From positions 558,001 to 622,000 of the forward strand of contig JAQSEB010000147.1 in assembly GCA_030063045.1 (NCBI GenBank): DNA of 64,000 nucleotides, given 5' to 3'. Of the stretch, positions 55,880-64,000 are shown piece after piece; position 1 is the first letter of the stretch, and every line of letters begins with the position of its first letter. Made by a program: the position numbers and the translations under genes. The stretch comes from Pratylenchus scribneri. Lineage: Eukaryota > Nematoda > Chromadorea > Rhabditida > Pratylenchidae. Under the pieces are notes generated by a model. It worked only from the letters and a program-made list of their open reading frames with translations. It did no database searches and was not told where the DNA came from.

Positions 55880-56279
55880 AAGATTCAGACTTGACCAATA
55901 AATTTGCAATTGTTAAATTCCATTCTATATTTTTACAGAAAAATATTGAAAATTAAAAAAATCCGGAAATTAGATAGGCAAGTAATTTTTGGAATTTGTC
56001 TTCTATATTTGATATATAATTTTAAGAATAAGCTCAATCAACATGCCATAATAATTAATGAATTTTTTTTTTCAAAATGGTACGAATTTGTTTTGAAAAG
56101 ATGAAATATTATCTAAATCAAAACCGATTTTTTTTACTAACATTATACTGAAAACCTTATTACTGTTTGACATTTAATATATTAAAATGACTTAATTAAA
56201 AAGTTGTTAAATTTAATAGAAAGTGTTAAAATGATTCGATCTATTTGAAAATGAAAATAAATAAATAACAATTTTTGTA
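55880..56279. other. Spacer between F-box-like gene and P3
   Basis: AT-rich, no P-family exon 1 or exon 2 homologue. The ORF at 55904-56104 has no support. Confidence 0.5.
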
Positions 56280-56900
56280 TCATAAAGCAAAGCAGGCAGA
56301 CAAAATGGTCAATGCACGCCTACAAACTATCATGAAGCAAAGCAGGCAGACAAAACGGCCAATGCACGCCTACAAACTATCATGAAGCAAAGCAGGCAGA
56401 CAAAACGGCCAATGCACGCCTACAAACTATCATGAAGCAAAGCAGGCAGACAAAATGGTCAATGCACGCCTACAAACTATCATGAAGCAAAGCAGGCAGA
56501 CAAAATGGCCAATGCACGCCTACAAACTATCATGAAGCAAAGCAGGCAGACAAAATGGCCAATGCACGCCTACAAACTATCATGAAGCAAAGCAGGCAGA
56601 CAAAATGGCCAATGCACGCCTACAAACTATCATGAAGCAAAGCAGGCAGACAAAATGGTCAATGCACGCCTACAAACTATCATGAAGCAAAGCAGGCAGA
56701 CAAAACGGCCAATGCACGCCTACAAACTATCATGAAGCAAAGCAGGCAGACAAAATGGTCAATGCACGCCTACAAACTATCATGAAGCAAAGCAGGCAGA
56801 CAAAATGGCCAATGCACGCCTACAAATTATCATGAAGCAAAGCAGGCAGACAAAATGGCCAATGCACGCCTACAAACTATCATGAAGCAAAGCAGGCAGA
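56280..56900. repeat. 50-bp tandem repeat replacing the 5' part of P3
   Basis: About 12.5 copies of ATGAAGCAAAGCAGGCAGAC, AAAATGGCCAATGCACGCCT, ACAAACTATC, with only ATGGCC/ATGGTC/ACGGCC variation. The last unit runs directly into the remaining P3 exon 3 ('TGGCCAAAACGCAGTTTAAT'). As 50 is not a multiple of three, frames rotate and hit stops. The unit may itself be derived from exon 3 (reading '...MKQSRQTKW' against P1 'KHWMTNQ' and P2 'KLKRWAKEE'). Confidence 0.95.
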
Positions 56901-58763
56901 CAAAATGGCCAAAACGCAGTTTAATTTACAATTTTGATAACCAGAATGACAATGTCATTGTTATGCGGAATATTTTTGTCCCTGGTGTATTAGAACCGGT
57001 AATAAATGAATTGAAGAATATTATGGATGCACCAGCACAAGCAGCAGGTATTTGAAATTAAAAAAGATTCAAATTTTGTCTCATTATCAATTTTTTAAAA
57101 TAATTCAATAAGGACTGATGAGAAAATTTTGATGTTTTCCAATATTAAATTAAAGCATATTTTTGGCTCAATAATAATAATATTAATATAGTTTATTTGG
57201 TTTTAGAATTGTAGGAATTTTTTCCCATTTAAAATTATTTAAAATAGCCTCTAGTATGAATAACTTTTTGGCATAACTTCATAATTCTGAACAAATTTAT
57301 TTTTAAAAATTAATATCATAGAACATAGATAGCCAATATTCTGCTGGTCGTAATTTTGATACTAATCGAATTTACTGTCGATATGTGGTAATTACATATT
57401 GGACCGATCTGGATCAAATAAAAAAAAACATTTTGTAGGTAAAATAGGATAGCTGTAAATTTTCTAGCTGCTATAAATTATCGAAAAAGCCATCGATCAA
57501 ATAATACCAGAATTTTTCTACTTTCAAATTTCCACTACAAAAATGCATTCTTTTCCATCTTTTACAATAGAAATTTAAAAAAAGTCAAATCACATGAAAC
57601 GTAAAAAATAAAAATTCGCCAAAAGTTTAAAATTCATGATCAAATTTTAAGATAGTCAATCTGCTGATTCACAACAACATTATTTTGAGGATCAAGCCAG
57701 GGAAAAATGGAAGAAATTTCTCGTCTCTGGATTGAATAAAAAGGCAATTGACTGAGTGGCAAATTGCTGCTATTCGACGGTATAATACGGAACAGCGAAT
57801 TGAAGCTATTCATTTGGCACGAATTCGATTTGAGGCAATAATTTTTTGTTATAGATTTATAATTAATTAATTAATTTATTATATCAAATTCATTATTCAT
57901 TTCTTAATGAAGTGTTAATATTTTTTGCAGTGTATTTACATGCATTTAAAGGCGATTTGGCTTTTGTTGAGCGGAATTGAAAAATATGTGAATTATGTGC
58001 CAGAATTATTCGAGAAACCAAAATCACCAATTGAAATAATGAAAATGGTTGGTTTTCATATAATTTCATTTTATTTATTTTTGTTTATTTGATTTTTATT
58101 CAAAAAACATTTAAAAATCTTATTGAACTATTTTGCAAATTAGTTAAATAAAAGGAAATCAATTAAAAAATAACCTTTAAATTCAAAATATAAGAAAAAG
58201 GAAAAAAACATGTATTAAATGAAAATTATTTATTGAAAATTCAAGAAATTCGCTAATTTATTTGTAAAAATTTTAATAATTTTTGTCAAATAAAAAAAAT
58301 TATAAATATATAGAATATTTTAATTAGAAAAATTATAAGACAAATAAATTGAAATTCATTGAAAATTATTTCCACAAATTTGTTGGAATTTCATGAAATT
58401 GTTACAAATTAATTATGATATTTTTTTACTCAAACAGGAAAACGAATTGACAAAAGATTATTCAAAAAGAATTGAAAAAATGAAAACAATGGCGACCGAT
58501 AGTTTGAAATTGATTAAATTATTTGTGGCAAATTTGAAAAAAGGCGACGACGAAGATTTGATGATGACTGATGATGAAAAGAAGGAAATTGAAGAAAAAA
58601 GTGATATTGGAAATAAAGTTTTGGGAATATTAAGGTTGGAACATTTTTTAATATTCAATAAATTTTTGAAAAGAAAATTATTAAATTTAAATTAAAATTC
58701 ATAAATTATAATAAAATTCATAGTAAAAATATTTAATCTTTCTAATCCATTTTTTAAATTAAA

Positions 58764-60475
58764 CCAGTCCCTTCGGGACTGCTTTAGCGGTTTAGACTGG
58801 GCGAAATGTAATAAAATATTTTTGAAAGCGCGGGGCGCTTTAAGGACCCCTAGCACGCTCTTTGAAAATGTTTGGATCTTGTGGAGAATAGAGTTCGATG
58901 CGCTGGCCTTTTGGATATTCCCTCAAGGCTCGCTTCGCTCGTCTTTGGACTACGGTTATCATTTGGTCAGTTCATCGGGGCTCGCTTCGCTCGCCGGAGG
59001 GCCTTTTCAATCCGTTCAGCTCGCTCCGCTCGCCATCGGACATGTACAGCTCGCTTCGCTCGCCGGAGGGCCCGCAGGCCTGTTCAATCCGTTCAGCTCG
59101 CTCCGCTCGCGGGCCGGCCTGTTCTTGTTCAGCTCGCTCCGCTCGCCTCCGGACATGTACGGCTTGCTTCGCTCGCCGGAGGGCCCGCCGGCCTGTTTAA
59201 CCCGTTCAGCTCGCTCCGCTCGCCGGCCGGCCTGTTCTTGTTCAGCTCGCTCCGCTCGCCTCCGGACATGTATGGCTCGCTTCATCGCCCGAGTGCCTGT
59301 TTAATCCTTTCAGCTCGCTCCGCTCGCCTCCGGACATGTACGGCTCGCTTCGCTCGCCGGAGGGCCTGTTTAATCCTTTCAGCTCGCTCCGCTCGCCTCC
59401 GGACATGTATGGCTCGCTTCATCGCCCGAGTGCCTGTTTAATCCTTTCAGCTCGCTCCGCTCGCCTCCGGACATGTACGGCTCGCTTCGCTCGCCGGAGG
59501 GCCTGTTTAATCCTTTCAGCTCGCTCCGCTCGCCTCCGGACATGTACGGCTCGCTTCGCTCGCCGGAGGGCCTGTTTTATCCTTTCAGCTCGCTCCGCTC
59601 GCCTCCGGACATGTACGGCTCGCTTCGCTCGCCGGAGGGCCTGTTTAATCCTTTCAGCTCGCTCCGCTCGCCTCCGGACATGTATGGCTCGCTTCGCTCG
59701 CCGAAGGGCCTGTTTAATCCTTTCAGCTCGCTCCGCTCGCCTCCGGACATGTATGGCTCGCTTCGCTCGCCGGAGGGCCTGTTTAATCCTTTCAGCTCGC
59801 TCCGCTCGCCTCCGGACATGTATGGCTCGCTTCGCTCGCCGGAGGGCCTGTTTAATCCTTTCAGCTCGCTCCGCTCGCCTCCGGACATGTATGGCTCGCT
59901 TCGCTCGCCGGAGGGCCTGTTTAATCCTTTCAGCTCGCTCCGCTCGCCTCCGGACATGTATGGCTCGCTTCATCGCCCGAGTGCCTGTTTAATCCTTTCA
60001 GCTCGCTCCGCTCGCCTCCGGACATGTACGGCTCGCTTCGCTCGCCGGAGGGCCTGTTTAATCCTTTCAGCTCGCTCCGCTCGCCTCCGGACATGTATGG
60101 CTCGCTTCGCTCGCCGGAGGGCCTGTTTAATCTTTTCAGCTCGCTCCGCTCGCCTCCGGACATGTACGGCTCGCTTCGCTCGCCGGAGGGCCCGCCGGCC
60201 TGTTTAACCCGTTGAGCTCGCTCCGCTCGCCGGCCGGCCTCTTGTTCAGCTCGCTCCGCTCGTCTCCGGACATGTATGGCTCGCTTCGCTCGCCGGAGGG
60301 CCCGCCGGCCCCTCGACGGAGGGCCCGCCGGCCTATTCAACCATTTAGCTCGCTCCGCTCGCCTCCGGACATGTACGGCTCGCTTCGCTCGCCGGAGGGT
60401 CTGTTCAACCCGTTCGGCTCACTCCGATCGCTTCCAAACATATGCAGCTCGCTTCGCTCGCCCCAAAATATTTAT
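58764..60475. repeat. GC-rich 69-bp satellite in P3 intron 6
   Basis: Unit of 69 bp built from AGCTCGCTCCGCTCGCCTCC, GGACATGTATGGCTCGCTTC, GCTCGCCGGAGGGCCTGTTT, AATCCTTTC, with variants at the edges (GGCCCGCCGGCCTG; CATCGCCCGAGTGCC). The base composition is utterly unlike the surroundings. All frames on both strands are open for long runs ('MYGSLRSPEGLFNPFSSLRS' on plus; 'GGERSE' type on minus), which is a consequence of the repeat. It begins with a hairpin CCAGTCCCTTCGGGACTG and an 'AAAGCGCGGGGCGCTTTAAG' palindrome at 58764-58850; similar hairpins recur at 62350-62415. Confidence 0.95.
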
Positions 60476-61745
60476 GGGTGTCCGGCCTACGTGCCTTCGG
60501 CACGCTTTCACTTCAACTCCGCTTCATTCTCCCTTTAATTCCATCATTTTAAACTCTTATCCCTCTTTATCCGGCTAAATCCCGCGCATTCCTTTGCCTC
60601 TGGCCCGGCCCACGTGCCTGCGGCACGCTTCCCCTTCGTCTCCGACCCATTTCTCCCTATTAATCCCACCATTTTAAACATTTATCCCCCTTAATCCGGC
60701 TTAATCTTCTCGTATCCGATCCCACGCACGCACTGGCCTCCGCCCTGACCACTGTACCCCGGCACGCTTTCGCTTCATCTCCGACCCATTTCCTACCTTA
60801 AACCCTCCATTTTGAACATTTACCCTCTTAATCCTGCTTATTTTACATTTATCCGGATTAATCCCGTGCCCCTCCCCCAGGCCTCCGGCCAGGCCCATGT
60901 GCCTTCGGTACGCTTCACCTTTACTTTCGACGCATTTCCCATCTTAATCCCTCCAATTTGAATCTTTATCCCTCTTAATCCGGCTTAATCCCCCTTTATC
61001 CGGCTTAATCCCCTTTTATCCGGCTTAATCCCGTGCACGCACCGGCCCTCGTGCCTTCGGCACGCTTCCCCATTACTTTCGACGCATTTTCCACTTTAAT
61101 CCTTTCATTTTGAACCATTATCCCTGTTAATCCGGCTTAATCCCCCTTTATCCGTCTTAATCCCACGCACCCCTGGGCCTTCGGCCCAGCCCACATACCT
61201 TCGGCACACTTCCCCTTCACTTTCGAATTATTTTCCACCTTAATCCCTTCATTTTGAATATTTATCCCTCTTAATCCGGCTTAATCCCCCTTTATCCGGC
61301 TTAATCACACGCACCCCTGGGCCTTCGGCCCAGCCCACATACCTTCGGCACACTTCCCCTTCACTTTCGAATTATTTTCCACCTTAATCCCTTCATTTTG
61401 AATATTTATCCCTCTTAATCCGGCTTAATCCCCCTTTATCCGGCTTAATCACACGCACCCCTGGGCCTTCGGCCCAGCCCACATACCTTCGGCACACTTC
61501 CCCTGCATTTTCGAACTATTTTCCACCAAAATCCCTCCATTTTTAACATTTATCCCTCTTAATCCGTCTTAATCCCGCTTTATCCGGCTTAATCCCGCGC
61601 ACCCCTGGGCCTCCAGCCCAGCCCAAGTGCCTTTGGCGCGATTCCCCTGCATTTTCGACTCATTTTCCACCTTAATCCCTCCATTTTGAACATTTATCCC
61701 TCTTAATCCGGCTTAATCCCCCTTTATCCGGCTTAATCCCGCGCA
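60476..61745. repeat. About 142-bp tandem array with CTTAATCCGG repeats
   Basis: Units of roughly 142 bp near 61180-61500, less regular elsewhere, each with TCTTAATCCGGCTTAATCCC, 'CCTTTATCCGGCTTAATC', 'GCACCCCTGGGCCTTCGGCC' and 'TTCGGCACACTTCCCCTTCA'. The CTTAATCCGG part is the complement of the GGATTAAG repeats inside the foldback at 3.2-4.35 kb. Non-coding. Confidence 0.9.
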
Positions 61746-61799
61746 CGCATTATCTCATTTTATCCGCCTTTTTATTCTCTACAATAATTATAATACATT

Positions 61800-62965
61800 G
61801 GGTATAGAAAAATTCAAAAGGAAAAAAGTTTTACCTATATAAACCGATTTTTGAAACCGGTTTAAGCTTATATCTCGATAAAGGTTTGGTTTCACAACTC
61901 GCGCAGTATACCATTGGATTCGTCTCGTCAAGCTCTACAACTTTGCTTTTTATCGCGCACATTTATCTCAACTCTCAAAAAAATTATAAGGGAATTTCCG
62001 ACTCGCGCACCCGACTTGGCCACACGTTGCCATTTTTCCAGCCTCCCCTGGCCATGGTAGACCCCTCGACCCATATATCAAAATGTAGCTACCACTGTGT
62101 AGATTTATCTTCACCGAGCCGATTTTTGATTTAGGCCTTTTAAAAAAATTTTTACCTGGGCAAACCGGTTTTTAAACCGGTTTCTCCGCGACACTGAACC
62201 CAAAATGAAAAATGCGTATTTTTCCCGGATGCGCATCAAAAAGTTACCCCTAGAATGTGCAAGTCCCAAATCGAAAAAATCCCAAGAAAAAGAGCCTTAA
62301 TTTTTTTTGTGCAAATGTCGAAAGCATCTTTCTAGTATATAAAACCAGTGGGGCAGAGCCCCACTGGTTTAAGGCATGCTTCCGTATCGGAAAAAGCGCG
62401 GGGCGCTTTAAGGTACCCCAGTAGGTTTTTTATTCAAGTTTTGTACGGCTCGCTTCGCTCGCCTGGTATTTTTTAATTTTTTAAACCGGTTTAAGCTTAT
62501 ATCTCCTAACCGGTTTAATATTTCAGCTCGCGCAATATACCATTGGATTCGTCTTGTCGAGCTCTACAACTTTGCTCTTTACCGCGCATTTCTATCTCAA
62601 CTCGCAAAAAAGTTATAGAGGAATTTCTAACTCGCGCACCCCGGCTGGCAATTTTTGAAGATTTTTTTCGGCACTTAGACTTCGTGACAGACCCCCCAAC
62701 CTATATATCATTTTGTAGCTAACATTCTAACTTAGGTATCGAACCGTGCCGATTTTTGATTTAGGTCCCAGGAAAAAAGTTTTACCTGGGCAAACCGGTT
62801 TTTAAACCGGTTTCTTCGCGACCCTGAACCCAAAATCAAAAACGCGTATTTTTCTCGGATGCGCAATGAAAAGTTGCCCCTAGGATGTGAAAGTCCCAAA
62901 ATCTAAAAATCCATAGAAAAAAAGTTCCAAGTTTTTAAATGCAAATGTTGAAAGCAATTATATAT
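61800..62965. repeat. Two direct copies of a roughly 500-bp sequence
   Basis: Copy A about 61830-62345, copy B about 62480-62962. Shared blocks in order: 'CCGGTTTAAGCTTATATCTC', TATACCATTGGATTCGTCT, 'AGCTCTACAACTTTGCT', CCTGGGCAAACCGGTTTTTA, 'GAACCCAAAAT', and 'AAGTCCCAAA'. Between them sits the hairpin 'CCAGTGGGGCAGAGCCCCAC' and 'AAAGCGCGGGGCGCTTTAAG' (62352-62415). The pair could be the long repeats of a retroelement or a simple tandem duplication; no coding frame is seen. Both copies contain the 'CGTCTCGTCAAGCTCTAC'-type motif related to the foldback motif. Confidence 0.75.
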
Positions 62966-63204
62966 TATATAAAAGAGACCATCATTTTATAAACCAATGG
63001 GTCAATCCAAAGAAAATAAATATTAATTGGATGGAATTGGATGGAGCAAATTTGGAGGCATTTGCAGATTATACAGGACAAAAATTCGATCAACGTAATT
63101 TGGGCATGGTTTTACAACGGCAATTGTTGACAGAGATTGGGGCCCTAAAAATTGTACAAAATTATGTGGCAAATAGAGGAAGACATGTAGCACCGACAAA
63201 GTAA

Positions 63205-64000
63205 CAGATGTCATCCTTCATCACGGGCATTATAGCGATGTGGGAAGAGATGTACCTATAAATTATCTTTTGAAATTTTTGGGAGAATGAGAAGTGCAAT
63301 TATAGCATTTTTAAATATATCGGAATTGTTAAAGAATTTTTAATTTTTTATATTAGGGACTACTATTTAAAGAATCTTTATATAAAATTATATTTATAAA
63401 ATGATCAATTTTCTTTTAGCATATAAATTTGTGTAATTGTAAAAAACGAATTTTTAAAATCATATTGCACAATATTTTATTTTTATTAAGGCTGAGAGCA
63501 ATATGATTTCATTTAAAGAAAATTGGTTGTTTTAGTTTTGTGATAGTAAAAAACTTGAAATTGTTATGCACAAAATATATAATCGTCATAAAGAATATTT
63601 TTTATTAGTTTCTTCAATAATTTTAATATTAAATCTCAAAATATAATTCGTTTTTGTCCTAATCAATAATTTCTCTATTTTCTATTTAAATTTACAAATC
63701 ATTTCACAGAATTTAAGCAATTTTATCTGAGGGCACAAATAAAATATTTAATTTCAAGAATGTTCAAATAATTTTTCCCAGCCATTGGGTACAACTAAAT
63801 ACATTTTCATTCCAACCTCCAATTTGTATTCAATTACACCAATCCAAAAACATTTTAAACTTATTGCGTGACTTTTGAGACTTCTCCTAGTTTAATTAAA
63901 AATTGAATGAAATTCATCCACCTCTTAAAACATTCAATATATTATTCTCAATTTTTTTTCGATTCAAAAATTCATTCTTAATTTAATTTTATTCAAAATT
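63205..64000. other. 3' flank of P3, no gene seen
   Basis: The first 60 bp keep similarity to the P2 C-terminal coding region (CATCCTTCATCACGGGCATT against the P2 'LHQHSHF' codons). The rest is AT-rich with no supported gene. Confidence 0.6.

Larger units (their letters stand above)
56900..63204 (+). pseudogene. P3: decayed third member of the secreted P family
   Basis: Recognisable exons: 3' half of exon 3 (to 57047, '...VMRNIFVPGVLEPVINELKN'), exon 4 at 57656-57834, exon 5 at 57931-58047, exon 6 at 58438-58634 and the last exon at 62976-63204, all homologous to P1/P2 with the same splice positions. Exons 1-2 (signal peptide) are missing. Exon 4 has a one-base frameshift after 'SGLNKK' (stop TGA near 57751); the homologous reading resumes as 'EWQIAAIRRYN...ARIRFE'. 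A remnant of the His/Gln linker exon may lie at 57330-57345 ('CAATATTCTGCTGG') with its donor changed to TC. The exon 4 donor is GC, as in P1. Exons 5, 6 and last are still open, so decay is recent or these are retained. Intron 6 (58635-62975) holds the GC-rich repeat complex. The last exon stops earlier than in P2, and P2-like sequence continues after the stop. Confidence 0.8.

Noticed and set aside
58822..60578. Long plus and minus ORFs rich in Arg/Ser/Leu
   Set aside because: All six frames of the 69-bp GC-rich satellite are open; no codon bias or unique sequence favours any one.
61830..62962. Pair of direct repeats as LTRs of a retrotransposon
   Set aside because: Only about 130 bp lies between the copies, with no primer-binding site or coding region; kept as direct repeats only.

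Overview
This is nuclear DNA of a nematode, probably a plant-parasitic or related tylenchid-type worm. The sequence is very AT-rich. Coding exons are short, with strict TTTCAG-like acceptors and introns often of 45-60 bp. The gene content is typical of nematodes: several one-family 7TM chemoreceptors, a BATH-type (MATH-BTB) gene, a second BTB gene, and a divergent nuclear hormone receptor. A broken gene at 53-56 kb resembles the F-box-like family expanded in cyst and root-knot nematodes; that placement is inference from memory of the family pattern.

Layout. 1-1344: 3' part of a BTB gene (+). 1.8-6.5 kb: a six-exon srh/str-like receptor (-) with a 1.2-kb foldback element in intron 4. 7.9-9.5 kb: a small single-pass membrane protein (-). 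10.8-12.5 kb: a complete BATH-type gene (-). 13.0-14.9 kb: a small membrane protein (+) whose intron holds three foldbacks. 15.0-17.9 kb: three non-autonomous hAT-like elements with intact 8-bp target duplications. 18.1-19.8 kb: a second 7TM receptor (+). 21.5-23.0 kb: a secreted four-EF-hand protein (+). 24.1-26.4 kb: a nuclear hormone receptor (+). 26.6-30.5 kb: a third receptor (-) followed by a second, in-phase copy of its last two exons only. 34.6-36.5 kb: an srsx-like receptor (-), with a relic of a lost tandem copy at 38.4 kb.

38.7-42.5 kb is a 74-bp satellite ending about 150 bp before the first of three tandem paralogues of a secreted, almost cysteine-free protein family I do not recognise: P1 42.6-46.9 kb, P2 48.5-51.7 kb, P3 56.9-63.2 kb. 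P1 and P2 are intact; P3 has lost its 5' exons, has a frameshift, and carries a 4.3-kb GC-rich repeat complex in its last intron. The broken F-box-like gene lies between P2 and P3.

The themes worth following are: the secreted P family and its decay; a short motif around 'GACGCGTCTCGATGAGATCT' shared by many otherwise unlike foldbacks; G-rich, degenerate TTAGGG-like cores in foldbacks; repeated GC-AG introns, including a GT/GC difference between paralogues; and satellites that sit mostly in introns or gene flanks. Gene models were built by hand from reading frames, splice sites and phase; none has been checked against transcripts or databases.
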